A stretch of 64,000 nt of DNA from Sutcliffiella sp. FSL R7-0096 (GCF_038595065.1 NZ_CP152003.1:972001-1036000); one strand, 5' to 3'. Positions 1-8,394 are shown, counted from the stretch's first letter. Notes: a model not told the origin generated them from the letters alone. Translations and numbers: made by a program.

Positions 1-72
1 AAGCTCTCGGCACAATATGAACATACAATTGCGATAACGAAGGATGGGCCGGTTATCTTGACCAAGCAGTAG
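1..72 (+). CDS. map: Type I methionine aminopeptidase, C-terminal end (partial)
   Basis: The window opens inside a reading frame whose last 23 residues end QYEHTIAITKDGPVILTKQ before a TAG stop. This is the typical C-terminal strand of type I (MetAP1) methionine aminopeptidases, cytoplasmic metalloenzymes that remove the initiator methionine; the glutamate of QYEH is a metal ligand in the family. Only the tail is visible, so the other metal ligands cannot be checked. In B. subtilis the second aminopeptidase gene (mapB/yflG) lies in the yfl-yfk region, which agrees with the YfkE, YfkD and YfkAB genes found further on. The paralogue assignment is inferred from this synteny. Confidence 0.8.
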   Translation, partial: KLSAQYEHTIAITKDGPVILTKQ

Positions 73-148
73 GTAGGTGTAATAGCACATATCACTGCTT
101 TTTATTTTGGAAAATAGGGTACATCCTATAGAAAAAGGAGGGGACCAT

Positions 149-595
149 ATGGCATTTGATTATTCCTTGGATTTTGAAAAGATAGATTTTCGTGAGAAGC
201 CAGAGCTATATCGTGTGGGGAGAGGGGAGCAAGGTGTTCTCTTAGTAGAGCCTTACAAAGGGGAGATTCTTCCACATTGGCGGTTCAAGACACCGGAGAT
301 AGCGAGGGAGTCCTCCGAAAAAATATATGAAATGTATCTTGAATACAAGAAACGGGATGATTTTGTGGGAATGGACATGGCAAGGAAGTTTCTTCAGATG
401 GGCTATACAAGGGCAAGGCGCTATACGAACTATAAAGGGGGCAGAAAGTATGATGAAGATGGGAATGTAAAGGAGCGTCAGATAGATCAGGAAAAGGCGG
501 AATCGGCAACGATCTTTGAAACACTGTGGAAGAAGGTAAGAACGGATGAGGAGTACTTGGAAAAAAAGAAGGAACATCAGAAGAAATACGGATAG
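149..595 (+). CDS. DUF4385 domain protein
   Basis: A 148-residue soluble protein of unknown function. The run LYRVGRGEQGVLLVEPYKGE followed by ILPHWRFKTPEIA and by DDFVGMDMARKFLQMG, then TRARRY, is characteristic of the DUF4385 family as I know it, and the length fits. An upstream in-frame ATG at 107 would add 14 residues, but AAAGGAGGGG lies immediately before the ATG at 149, so the shorter start is preferred. There is no signal peptide or membrane segment. It appears to be a single gene between the aminopeptidase tail and the kinase-like gene. Its many charged residues suggest nucleic acid or ligand binding, but no function can be assigned. Confidence 0.8.
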   Translation: MAFDYSLDFEKIDFREKPELYRVGRGEQGVLLVEPYKGEILPHWRFKTPEIARESSEKIYEMYLEYKKRDDFVGMDMARKFLQMGYTRARRYTNYKGGRKYDEDGNVKERQIDQEKAESATIFETLWKKVRTDEEYLEKKKEHQKKYG

Positions 596-673
596 ATAAT
601 AAAAAGGATTCTTACAGGATATATAGAATGAGTTAGGTAGGCAATTGTAAAAATACAGCAAGGGGAGCAGCAT

Positions 674-1654
674 ATGATTATAGGGATTGATGGTGGAGGT
701 ACAAAGACGACAGGGGTTGTGGTGGACGCACAGGGAACGGTATTGAAAATGGCTACGGTCGGTCCGACCAACCCGAACAGTTCAAGCGAAGAAATTATTT
801 TGACTCAACTGCAGGAACTCTTTTCTCAATTACTTCAAGGGAAGGCGCTTTCGGGGGTGGATTTGGTTTTTGCGGGAATATCCGGAGCGGAAAGCGGTGG
901 CAAGAAGGAATGGTTTAAGGAGCTGTTGGTAAGCTTGCTAGGAGCTAAGCCGACAATCAACGTGGACAACGACGCCATTACAGCACTCTATTCCGAAACG
1001 AAGGGGGAGCCTGGAATCGTCTGTATCAGCGGGACTGGTTCCATTGCGTTCGGAGTGAATGAAAAACTCGAGCGTGGAAGAGTGGGCGGATGGGGTTATC
1101 TGATCAACGATGGATATAGTGGATTTACAATCGGAAAAAACATACTGGAGTACGTGTTTGAGAAATACGACGCAGGTGGCCAAGAACCTTGCCGGTTGAC
1201 GGAGGAAGTATTGGGGCACTTCGGGGTGAGAGTAATGTCTGAGCTCGTGCCACTCGTGTATGAAATGGGGAAAACACGGGACAGGATTGCATCTTTGGCT
1301 CGAATTGCCGTTGTCAGGTCCAACCAGGGGGATCATTTGTGTACATCGTTCATAGAAGATGCGGCACGGGCGATGTTGAGGGATATCCACGTGTTATTTG
1401 AAAAGTTGATGAAGGATACTGCGGGTCAAAATAGTGTCCCAATCATTTTGACTGGCGGAATCGGCCAGCATGCAGAAGCGATGAAGGATTATTTACATAG
1501 CGAGGCTCATAGTGCAGGATTGCCATTTTTATTTAAGAGGGCAGCAATTCCTCCGATCGTGGGGACGGTGTATGCGGCTTTGCGGGAGAGTGGCGAAAAG
1601 GCTTCTGATGATTTTATTGCTAAGTTTGAGGGCTATTTTCAGTTTTGTAGATAA
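674..1654 (+). CDS. N-acetylglucosamine kinase-like BadF/BadG/BcrA/BcrD ATPase
   Basis: A 326-residue cytoplasmic member of the ASKHA kinase fold. DGGGTKTTG at residues 5-13 is the first phosphate loop, SGTGSIAFG near residue 118 the second, and LTGGIGQHAEAM near residue 260 the adenosine motif. This domain order and length match the N-acetylglucosamine / N-acetylmuramic acid kinase (MurK-like) branch of the BadF/BadG family, which phosphorylates amino sugars salvaged from the cell wall. AGGGGAG lies 8 bases before the ATG. The gene is monocistronic with its own terminator, and no PTS, epimerase or etherase gene is adjacent, so the exact substrate is not decided by context. Confidence 0.8.
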   Translation: MIIGIDGGGTKTTGVVVDAQGTVLKMATVGPTNPNSSSEEIILTQLQELFSQLLQGKALSGVDLVFAGISGAESGGKKEWFKELLVSLLGAKPTINVDNDAITALYSETKGEPGIVCISGTGSIAFGVNEKLERGRVGGWGYLINDGYSGFTIGKNILEYVFEKYDAGGQEPCRLTEEVLGHFGVRVMSELVPLVYEMGKTRDRIASLARIAVVRSNQGDHLCTSFIEDAARAMLRDIHVLFEKLMKDTAGQNSVPIILTGGIGQHAEAMKDYLHSEAHSAGLPFLFKRAAIPPIVGTVYAALRESGEKASDDFIAKFEGYFQFCR

Positions 1655-1660
1655 AGAAAA

Positions 1661-1694
1661 GACAGCAATGGTAGCTAGCCGTTGCTGTCTTTTT
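1661..1694 (+). terminator. Rho-independent terminator of the kinase-like gene
   Basis: GACAGCAA (1661-1668) pairs with TTGCTGTC (1682-1689) and is followed by a run of T, 6 bases after the stop codon. Confidence 0.85.
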
Positions 1695-1740
1695 GCATGA
1701 GGTGGAAAATAAACCGGGAGATGTTGTGTAAAGTGCATAA

Positions 1741-2243
1741 AGACAATCTCGAGCGGAAAAAGCAGGTGAGATTGTCTTCATAGGGTGGTTAAAGACAATC
1801 TCGAGCAGAAAAAGCAGGTGAGATTGTCTTCATAGGGTGGTTAAAGACAATCTCGAGCAGAAAAAGCAGGTGAGATTGTCTTCATAGGGTGGTTAAAGAC
1901 AATCTCGAGCAGAAAAAGCAGGTGAGATTGTCTTCATAGGGTGGATAAAGACAATCTCGAGCAGAAAAAGCAGGTGAGATTGTCTTCATAGGGAGGATAA
2001 AGACAATCTCGAGCAGAAAAAGCAGGTGAGATTGTCTTCATAGGGTGGTTAAAGACAATCTCGAGCAGAAAAAGCAGGTGAGATTGTCTTCATAGGGTGT
2101 TAAAGACAATCTCGAGCAGAAAAAGCAGGTGAGATTGTCTTCATAGGGTGGATAAAGACAATCTCGAGCAGAAAAAGCAGGTGAGATTGTCTTCATAGGG
2201 AGGATAAAGACAATCTCGAACGGAAAAATCATATGAGATTGTC
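1741..2243. repeat. Array 1: ten tandem 52-bp units with GACAAT/ATTGTC arms
   Basis: Units begin at 1741, 1793, 1845, 1897, 1949, 2001, 2053, 2104, 2156 and 2208 (spacing 52, once 51). Each unit reads AGACAATCTC, a 17-base interior, then GAGATTGTCT, so each can form a 10-bp hairpin; a linker of the type TCATAGGGTGG separates hairpins. Internal units are almost identical, while the first and last carry variants (GAGCGG, GAACGG), as expected when inner units are homogenised by unequal exchange. The array fills most of the 690-bp gap between the convergent kinase-like gene and glcF. The period is not a multiple of three and no start site is present, so it is not coding. Confidence 0.95.
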
Positions 2244-2344
2244 ATTACCTTACTGAAGCCCACCAACAGCAATTTATCATTCATCTAAAACAGTGCTGTA
2301 TCGTCCAGCACCTGCCCTTCCATTCTATTAAGCAAGTTCTCCCG

Positions 2345-3667
2345 TCACTCCTCCAGCCCTTCCAATAAAAAGTCCGCAATATGAACGGCCCGAATCACTC
2401 CGGTCAGACCTTCACGCTCAATTCCAAGCTTCATTTGCAGCAAGCACCCCGGGTTCGCGGTCACGATGGTCGTCGCCTCACTTTCGGCAACTTTCTCCAT
2501 TTTGTGGTACAATATCTGCATCGACATTTCGGACTCAACGATGTTGTAAATGCCAGCAGAGCCACAACAGCGGTCTCCGTCTTTCATTTCGTGAAATGTT
2601 GCGCCCTCTACCGATTGAAGCAAAATGCGTGGCTGAAGGAAGGTGCCCTGTACATTGCGAAGATGGCAGGAGTCCTGATAGGTGATCCGCTGTGGACGCA
2701 CCCGCAGGTCTTTTTTATGAAACTCCAATTCTACCAAAATAGCCGATATATCCTTGATTTTCTCTTTAAAAGTAACCGCCCTCTCATACCAATCGGGATC
2801 ATCTTTCAATAGATGGTCATAGTCGACAAGGAAGGCACCGCACCCGCCTGCATTGGTGATGATATAGTCGACTTCGAATTCCTCAAACGCAGCAATGTTC
2901 CGTCTGGCAAGTTCCTTGGCGCTATCTTTCTCCCCGCTATGTCCGTGAAGGGCACCACAACAATTTTGTGTCTCTGGTATCACAATCTCACAGCCGGCAT
3001 GCTGTAGCAGTTTCATTGTGGCATTATTGGTCTCCATGAACATCGTATCCATCAGGCACCCGGAAAAGAAGGCTACTCGTTTTTTCTGTACTTCAAGTGC
3101 TGGGAGATGGGAAGGACGATCCTTCATTTCCTTCATGGTAGGAACTTTTGGTAGGACACGCTCCATGCTTGCCATGCTTTCCGGTAATAGCCTCAGCAAT
3201 CCTGTATGATGAACGGCACTTTGTAGTCCGGAACGTTGATAGATTCCGAGAAAATTGGTCAAAACACGCATGCGATTTTGATGAGGGAAGAGTCCATTAA
3301 ACGCAGTTTTCCTCAGCACCCTTACAGGCAGCGAATGCTTTTTATTCTGGTTGATGATGTCGCGTGCTTCCTCAAGAAGATGCCCATACTTCACACCGGA
3401 AGGACAAACCGGTTCACAAGCCCTGCAGCCCAGGCAGAGGTCAAGTGAACGTTCCACATCTTCGTCCGGCTCAATCACCCCATCCACAACGGCTTTCATA
3501 AGCGCTATTCGTCCACGTGGGGAGTGGGATTCCTTGAAGCCCGATTCTACATAGGTCGGACAGGAAGGGAGGCAGAACCCACAGCGCATGCAATTCAGCA
3601 ATTCATCCTCATCCATGCGATTCTTGAATTCATCTTGAATGACTTGTTTCTCTTTTACTGAAGTCAT
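2345..3667 (-). CDS. glcF: Glycolate oxidase iron-sulfur subunit
   Basis: A 440-residue electron-transfer subunit of the glycolate/lactate-type FAD oxidase. Two [4Fe-4S] motifs lie in the N-terminal fifth (CMRCGFCLPSCPTY and CLGCRACEPVCPSG), and two CCG-type cysteine-rich motifs follow (NCCGALHG and CCGSAGIYN), the domain order of GlcF. It starts with an ATG that overlaps the stop codon of glcD by 4 bases, so the two are translationally coupled and would form one complex. With the CdaR-type gene upstream this reproduces the B. subtilis ysfB-ysfC-ysfD order. The role is oxidation of 2-hydroxy acids such as glycolate, passing electrons to the membrane quinone pool; the exact acid is inferred. 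Confidence 0.92.
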   Translation of the reverse strand: MTSVKEKQVIQDEFKNRMDEDELLNCMRCGFCLPSCPTYVESGFKESHSPRGRIALMKAVVDGVIEPDEDVERSLDLCLGCRACEPVCPSGVKYGHLLEEARDIINQNKKHSLPVRVLRKTAFNGLFPHQNRMRVLTNFLGIYQRSGLQSAVHHTGLLRLLPESMASMERVLPKVPTMKEMKDRPSHLPALEVQKKRVAFFSGCLMDTMFMETNNATMKLLQHAGCEIVIPETQNCCGALHGHSGEKDSAKELARRNIAAFEEFEVDYIITNAGGCGAFLVDYDHLLKDDPDWYERAVTFKEKIKDISAILVELEFHKKDLRVRPQRITYQDSCHLRNVQGTFLQPRILLQSVEGATFHEMKDGDRCCGSAGIYNIVESEMSMQILYHKMEKVAESEATTIVTANPGCLLQMKLGIEREGLTGVIRAVHIADFLLEGLEE

Positions 3668-5076
3668 CTGGAAACCACCACCCGTTTTCTCGATTCCTTC
3701 GCAAATACTTTTCCGGGATTCATAATGTTGTTCGTATCAAAAGCCAGTTTAATAGCTTTCATGGCAGCTATTCCCTCTGCGCCAAGCTTCCACTCCAGGT
3801 ATGGTGCCTTCATGACACCTACTCCGTGCTCTCCTGTGATCGTTCCGCCAAGCTCGATCGCTTTTGCGAAGATGTCCTCGAATGCCGCTTCCACCCGTTC
3901 CATTTCCTCATGGTTCCGAGCGTCCGTCGCAACTGTTGGGTGAAGATTCCCGTCCCCTGCATGACCGAATGTACAGATTTTCACCTGGTGTTTAACCGCA
4001 ATCTCATTGATGGCTTTTACCATCGTGGCAATTTCGGAACGAGGGACCGTTGCATCCTCGAGAATGGTCGTCGGCTTGAGCCTTGCCAGAGCGGAGAGTG
4101 CGGAGCGGCGAGCGGTACGCAGCGCTTCCGCTTCGATTTCCGTCTCTGCCGCTTGGACAGAAATAGCCTGCTCTGCCATACAAATCTCTTGGATTTTGGC
4201 CATATCCCTTGCCACCACTTCCTGCGGACCGTCTTGCTCAATCAGGAGAACCGCCTTCACATCTGTCGGCAGACCAATTTTCGCAAAATCCTCGACCACC
4301 TCAAGTGTTGGTTGATCAAGGAATTCCAGAGTTGCGGGGATGATTTTATTGGAAATGATCGCAGAAACTGTTTTTGCTGCTGCCTCGATATCCTGATACA
4401 AGGCAAGCATCGTCTGCTTCGTCTCTGGCATCGGCAAAAGCTTCAATGTCGCTTCCGTAATGATGCAAAGTGTCCCTTCTGACCCGACAAACAACCTTGT
4501 CAAATCATAGCCGGCAACATCTTTCGCAAGCTTGCCGCCTGTTCGGATGATGTCACCATTCGGCATGACCGCTTCAAGTGCCAGGACATAGTCACGCGTT
4601 ACCCCGTATTTCAATCCACGCAGACCGCCGGAATTTTCGTTAATGTTACCTCCGATGGTGGAGATCTTCATGGAACTCGGATCCGGTGGATAAAATAAGC
4701 CCTTCGCTTCGACAGCATGAATCATATCAAGCGTCACAAGGCCAGGTTGAACGGTGACTGTCAGGTTCTCTTCATCCAACTCGAGAAGCTTGTTCATGTG
4801 GGTAAACAAAAGCACGATCCCGCCTTCTGTTGGACAGGTTCCTGCACAAAGGTTGGTGCCAGATCCCCTAGGGACAAGCGGAACGCGGTGCTCGTTACAC
4901 AGTTTCACGATTTTGGATACTTCCTCTGTATTCCTTGGAACGATGACAGCATCCGGCATCGCTTGGAAGTTAGGTGTGGCGTCGTAAGAATAGACAAGCT
5001 TTTCGGCTTGACTGTCCCGATAATTTTCAGGACCAACTATATCCTTTAATTGCTTTTTCAAACCTTCACTTATCAT
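3664..5076 (-). CDS. glcD: Glycolate oxidase FAD-binding subunit
   Basis: A 470-residue flavoprotein of the vanillyl-alcohol-oxidase fold. The N-terminal FAD_binding_4 domain shows VPRNTEEVSKIV and VPRGSGTNLCAG (residues about 45-85), and the C-terminal FAD-oxidase domain shows HAGDGNLHPTV and GEHGVGVMKAPYL, the His/Glu motifs of the GlcD/D-lactate dehydrogenase family. It oxidises a 2-hydroxy acid to the 2-oxo acid and hands electrons to GlcF. The start is preceded by GGGAGGTTT. It lies 97 bases downstream of the CdaR-type regulator on the same strand and overlaps glcF by 4 bases. The family also contains D-lactate and 2-hydroxyglutarate dehydrogenases, but the immediate GlcF partner favours glycolate. 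Confidence 0.92.
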   Translation of the reverse strand: MISEGLKKQLKDIVGPENYRDSQAEKLVYSYDATPNFQAMPDAVIVPRNTEEVSKIVKLCNEHRVPLVPRGSGTNLCAGTCPTEGGIVLLFTHMNKLLELDEENLTVTVQPGLVTLDMIHAVEAKGLFYPPDPSSMKISTIGGNINENSGGLRGLKYGVTRDYVLALEAVMPNGDIIRTGGKLAKDVAGYDLTRLFVGSEGTLCIITEATLKLLPMPETKQTMLALYQDIEAAAKTVSAIISNKIIPATLEFLDQPTLEVVEDFAKIGLPTDVKAVLLIEQDGPQEVVARDMAKIQEICMAEQAISVQAAETEIEAEALRTARRSALSALARLKPTTILEDATVPRSEIATMVKAINEIAVKHQVKICTFGHAGDGNLHPTVATDARNHEEMERVEAAFEDIFAKAIELGGTITGEHGVGVMKAPYLEWKLGAEGIAAMKAIKLAFDTNNIMNPGKVFAKESRKRVVVSR

Positions 5077-5173
5077 AAAATAAACCTCCCGGACTACGAA
5101 TGTCTTTATCCTTATTTTATAAAAAGCGAAGCGGGAACTCTATGTATATTTATCTAAAAGAAACAAAGGTATA

Positions 5174-6292
5174 CTACTGTTTATTTGTGGAATCATCCAA
5201 AAGTAAGAATGCGAGATAAAGGGTGGTCAAATCATGAGCCTTTTTAAGCTCCAAACCAGTCAAATTCTCTATTTTGCGCAATCGGTAATGCAATGTATTG
5301 ATATGGATGTGCATTTCTTTGGCGGTTTCTTTCAAGGATAAATGACGGGTAAGATACACCTGAATGGTCTCGAATAATTCTTTATCGGCTATGATTGGCG
5401 AAAGGAGCCGCTGGGAGAACTCTTGCTTCACCTCCACCGGGATTGCTTGAAGGATCATTTCCAGGCGAAGGTCTTCTTCAAACGTAAGCGGTGCATCAGT
5501 AGAACAAGCATTCAACGCTCTTTCTGCTTCTGTGTACGAGTCTTTTAAGGAAGATAAGCTTCCTGCTTTCCCAATTCCCATAAACGCCGTTGCCCCGATA
5601 TAGATTTGAAGTTGATGCAGCATATTTTTCAAAAATGCAAGAAGGGATTCCCGGCTATAAAAGTTATTGCTTGCGAGCAGTAAAATCATTCTATTCTGGC
5701 CCCATTGAACAAGAATATCTTCTTCCTTCAGATCCATATCCAATTTGGTAAAATGCCATCTTTTTGTTTCCATGAGTGCATCATCTGTCTGAAACTCTAT
5801 CAAAATAACTTGCCGGTTCAATTCCATGTTTACACCTAGCAGTTCAGCGCGCTTTTTAATGGAAGTGGATGGTCCGTCTTTCAATAGCCAATCGAACACA
5901 AAGGTTTCAAGCGATCTTGCTTCCCACTCAAACTGGTCCTGATAGTAGTTTTCTTGGATCAATAACTCTGTCATTTTCTTGATCAATTCCCCGTATGGAA
6001 GTACTTTTTTTGGTGTTCCAGTTATACCGATGACGCCAACGACTTTTTGTTGATGAAAGAGAGGGAGGGTAATGCCAGCTTTTACGCCGGATAGTGTCGT
6101 TTCATCCTGTTTGGATATGATACGCATTTGTTTTTCGGAAGCGGCAAGAAATGCCCCTTCATGGTAATTTCCTATTCTATCAGCATCGGTGCTTGCGATG
6201 ATGGTACCGGTTGTATCGACCATAATTAGATCTTCTTCTATAAAATTTTTCACTTCTCGTATGATTTTTTTTGCAAGGGATGTTCGTAGCAA
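5174..6292 (-). CDS. CdaR/PucR-family sugar-diacid-type transcriptional regulator
   Basis: A 372-residue regulator. Residues about 4-135 match the putative sugar diacid recognition domain (DLIMVDTTGTIIASTDADRIG), the middle is a GGDEF-like helper region, and the C-terminus has the PucR-type helix-turn-helix SLKETAKEMHIHINTLHYRL followed by RKIENLTGL. Translation starts at TTG, 8 bases behind AGGAGG. Its position in front of glcD-glcF mirrors B. subtilis ysfB, so it probably activates that operon in response to a small hydroxy or dicarboxylic acid. The ligand and the binding site cannot be read from the sequence. Confidence 0.88.
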   Translation of the reverse strand: MLRTSLAKKIIREVKNFIEEDLIMVDTTGTIIASTDADRIGNYHEGAFLAASEKQMRIISKQDETTLSGVKAGITLPLFHQQKVVGVIGITGTPKKVLPYGELIKKMTELLIQENYYQDQFEWEARSLETFVFDWLLKDGPSTSIKKRAELLGVNMELNRQVILIEFQTDDALMETKRWHFTKLDMDLKEEDILVQWGQNRMILLLASNNFYSRESLLAFLKNMLHQLQIYIGATAFMGIGKAGSLSSLKDSYTEAERALNACSTDAPLTFEEDLRLEMILQAIPVEVKQEFSQRLLSPIIADKELFETIQVYLTRHLSLKETAKEMHIHINTLHYRLRKIENLTGLELKKAHDLTTLYLAFLLLDDSTNKQ

Positions 6293-6447
6293 AGTGAGAC
6301 CTCCTATTAAAAAAAAGTGGCCTAACGAAGACCATATCGATTATTGCAGGTTTTCTTTTAGATTATCATAGAATTTATATTTCTAGATTGATTTCTGGGT
6401 TATTACATTCAAAATGCCTCAGAACTGCATTTTTTATAGTTTCTATA

Positions 6448-6478
6448 CAGTAAAAAGTCCAATTGCCGACTTTTTACT
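6448..6478. repeat. Palindromic repeat, copy 1 (second copy at 22373)
   Basis: AGTAAAAAGTC and GACTTTTTACT flank an 8-base loop CAATTGCC, an 11-bp perfect stem. The same stem and the same loop, in reverse orientation, recur at 22373-22402 upstream of the beta-xylosidase. It lies in the 289-bp gap between the stress protein gene and the CdaR-type gene. It could act as a terminator-like hairpin on either strand because both arms end in A/T runs. Confidence 0.8.
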
Positions 6479-6512
6479 AAAGAATAGCACCATTCATTGA
6501 GAAAAAAGCCAT

Positions 6513-6546
6513 AAAAAAAGAAGAGTAATAATGATAAACTCTTCTT
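6513..6546 (-). terminator. Terminator of the stress FMN-binding gene
   Basis: AAGAAGAGT (6518-6526) pairs with ACTCTTCTT (6538-6546). The A run at 6513-6519 becomes the T run on the minus strand, 36 bases beyond the stop codon at 6582. Confidence 0.8.
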
Positions 6547-6581
6547 CTTTATGTTATAAAATGAACCACTAAAACAAGAAA

Positions 6582-7001
6582 TTATCCTTCCAGAACCTCT
6601 GCCTCACTACCAGCCTTCTCATAATAACGAATCACTGACGGCGCCAACTTTAACAATAGATATTCCGGATCATCCGGGCTTTTGATCCATTCTGAAAGCT
6701 TCTCGTCCCAAAATTTCTTTTTTAACTCTGCACTGTCCTCAAAGCTTGCTTCCGCTTCGATTTCCGCGTAAGGCTCCTTCCAACTTGTACCTTCCATGCC
6801 TAAAAGTATATGTACATGTGGGTTCGCCTTGATGTCCTCTATTTTATGAGTGTGCTCGTTTGTTGCGCAGTACAAAACCAATTCTTCGTTGAAAAATAGC
6901 ATGAATCGGGAATATGGACGGTCTCCCCTGATGGTGGCAAGCGTTCCGATTTTATGGTTGCTGAACATGGAGATGATCTTTTCCTTCAAGTCGGTAGTCA
7001 T
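6582..7001 (-). CDS. Pyridoxamine 5'-phosphate oxidase-like protein (general stress protein 26 type)
   Basis: A 139-residue protein with a split-barrel flavin-binding fold. HKIGTLATIRGDRPYSRFM (residues 16-34) and LYCATNEHTHKIEDIKANP (43-61) are typical of the general stress protein 26 / YdaG group of the PNPOx-like superfamily. These small proteins usually bind FMN or related cofactors and their substrate is unknown; in B. subtilis YdaG belongs to the SigB general stress regulon. The gene stands alone, divergent from cax, with its own terminator. No convincing SigB promoter was found upstream by eye. Confidence 0.85.
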   Translation of the reverse strand: MTTDLKEKIISMFSNHKIGTLATIRGDRPYSRFMLFFNEELVLYCATNEHTHKIEDIKANPHVHILLGMEGTSWKEPYAEIEAEASFEDSAELKKKFWDEKLSEWIKSPDDPEYLLLKLAPSVIRYYEKAGSEAEVLEG

Positions 7002-7150
7002 GGATATCCTCTACACCTTTCGTTTAAAAAGTTCTCCCAGTTAATGTGGCATGTTTGGCGAAATTTTAAACACGGATGTCGGCCAGTTTTTACGATAAAA
7101 AGAAGAGGTCGGGGATATCATAATGGTAAATGTGGAAAGAGGGTGTAGGT

Positions 7151-8215
7151 GTGTATAAATTTTTCCTTATCATGATTGCGATCGGGTTTCCTTTATCTGT
7201 CCTCGGGTCGCTGTTGCATTGGCCGGTTGTATTAATGTTCATCATATACAGTTTGACGATTGTGGCGCTGGCAAGTTATATGGGGCGAGCGACGGAAAGC
7301 ATTGCGGTACATACGGGGCCGAGGGTGGGTGGCCTGATCAATGCGACCTTCGGAAATGCTGTGGAGCTGATTATTGCGTTCTTTGCGCTTAAAGCTGGGT
7401 TGATCACAGTAGTGCTCGCTTCTCTGACAGGGTCGGTTCTAGGAAACCTCTTACTTGTCATGGGACTTTCGTTTTTTGTAGGCGGATTGAAATTTAAACG
7501 CCAGAAATTCAATGTGTTTGATGCACGGCATAATTCTGGGCTCCTTGTTTTCGCGGTTTTGGTAGCGTTTGTTATTCCTGAAGTGTTTGCTCAGGAAATG
7601 AATGATACAAAAACTTTTGCACTGAGTGTCGGGATATCTGTCATCCTTATTCTTTTATACTTGGCAGCTCTATTCTTTAAGCTTGTCACACATCGAGGGG
7701 TGTACCAGTCTACCGAAGCAGGCGGAGGACATGCAGAGGAAGAGCATGAAACAGCGGAGTGGGGGAAGAAAAAAGCAATCTTGATTCTTTTGTTGGCAAC
7801 ACTTGCGGTAGCCTATGTATCCGAGAGTCTCGTTCATACATTTGAAGAGGTGGGTGAGGCATTCGGTTGGTCGGAATTGTTTATTGGGGTCATCATAGTT
7901 GCCATTGTCGGAAACGCCGCCGAGCATGCATCCGCCATTATTATGGCATACAAAAATAAGATGGACATTGCAGTAGAAATTGCAGTGGGATCAACTTTGC
8001 AAATCGCAATGTTTGTGGCTCCCATTCTTGTACTTATATCGATTTTATTTGAAAAACAAATGGCGCTCGTGTTCACTGTGCCAGAACTAATTGCCATGGT
8101 AACAGCTGTACTCTTAGCCATCGCGATCTCCAATGACGGGGAGACAAACTGGTTTGAAGGGGCGACGATACTTGCAGCCTATCTGATTATGGGGATTGGG
8201 TTCTTTCTCTTATAG
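7151..8215 (+). CDS. cax: Calcium/proton antiporter, YfkE type
   Basis: A 354-residue integral membrane protein of the Ca2+/cation antiporter superfamily with about 11 hydrophobic segments. The two inverted alpha-repeats are visible as NATFGNAVELIIAFFALK and VGNAAEHASAIIMAYKNKMD, whose glutamates bind the cation, with an acidic stretch (EEEHETAEW) between the halves. It closely resembles B. subtilis YfkE (ChaA), which exports calcium in exchange for protons. The in-frame ATG at 7130 has no ribosome binding site, whereas AAAGAGGG lies 7 bases before GTG at 7151, so GTG is taken as start. It is one of the yfk-region synteny markers. Confidence 0.92.
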   Translation: MYKFFLIMIAIGFPLSVLGSLLHWPVVLMFIIYSLTIVALASYMGRATESIAVHTGPRVGGLINATFGNAVELIIAFFALKAGLITVVLASLTGSVLGNLLLVMGLSFFVGGLKFKRQKFNVFDARHNSGLLVFAVLVAFVIPEVFAQEMNDTKTFALSVGISVILILLYLAALFFKLVTHRGVYQSTEAGGGHAEEEHETAEWGKKKAILILLLATLAVAYVSESLVHTFEEVGEAFGWSELFIGVIIVAIVGNAAEHASAIIMAYKNKMDIAVEIAVGSTLQIAMFVAPILVLISILFEKQMALVFTVPELIAMVTAVLLAIAISNDGETNWFEGATILAAYLIMGIGFFLL

Positions 8216-8231
8216 AGGGACAGAGGGTTGA

Positions 8232-8357
8232 TTGGCATGAACATCAGGTGTTTTGGCATGAACTTTGACTGTTTTGGCACGAACTCGACTCATTTTGGCA
8301 TGAACCTGCCTGTTTTCGGCATCAACTCGGTTGATTTTGGCACGAACTTCCGTTTTA
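8232..8357. repeat. Six tandem 21-bp units with core TTGGCAYGAAC
   Basis: The tetranucleotide GGCA recurs at 8234, 8255, 8276, 8297, 8318 and 8339, an exact 21-bp period, within the degenerate unit TTTTGGCAYGAACTYNNCT. Two more units of the same repeat occur at 36648-36689. The array starts 16 bases after the cax stop codon. Because 21 is a multiple of three the minus strand reads as heptads of the type VHAKTPD, but no ribosome binding site supports translation. Confidence 0.9.
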
Positions 8358-8359
8358 CA

Positions 8360-8394
8360 CAAAAAAGACTCTGTGCGGTAGGCTGCACAGAGTC
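8360..8394. terminator. Terminator-like hairpin behind the 21-bp repeat
   Basis: GACTCTGTGC (8367-8376) and GCACAGAGTC (8385-8394) form a perfect 10-bp stem. The A run lies on the upstream side, so the classical terminator orientation is the minus strand, although the only nearby gene is cax on the plus strand. The rest of the gap (8395-8684) is AT-rich leader without a recognisable gene. Confidence 0.6.

Noticed and set aside
2038-2232. Repetitive protein encoded by array 1 (and similar frames at 13116-13379 in array 2)
   Set aside because: The frames exist only because the repeat unit lacks stops in that phase. They have no ribosome binding site and the 52-bp unit shifts frame each time.
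1741-2243. CRISPR array
   Set aside because: Units are tandem and their interiors are identical within the array; there are no unique spacers and no cas genes. The same holds for the arrays at 13019 and 61551.
3826-4482. 218-codon plus-strand frame opposite glcD
   Set aside because: It is an antisense shadow of glcD, with no ribosome binding site and a composition dictated by the glcD codons.
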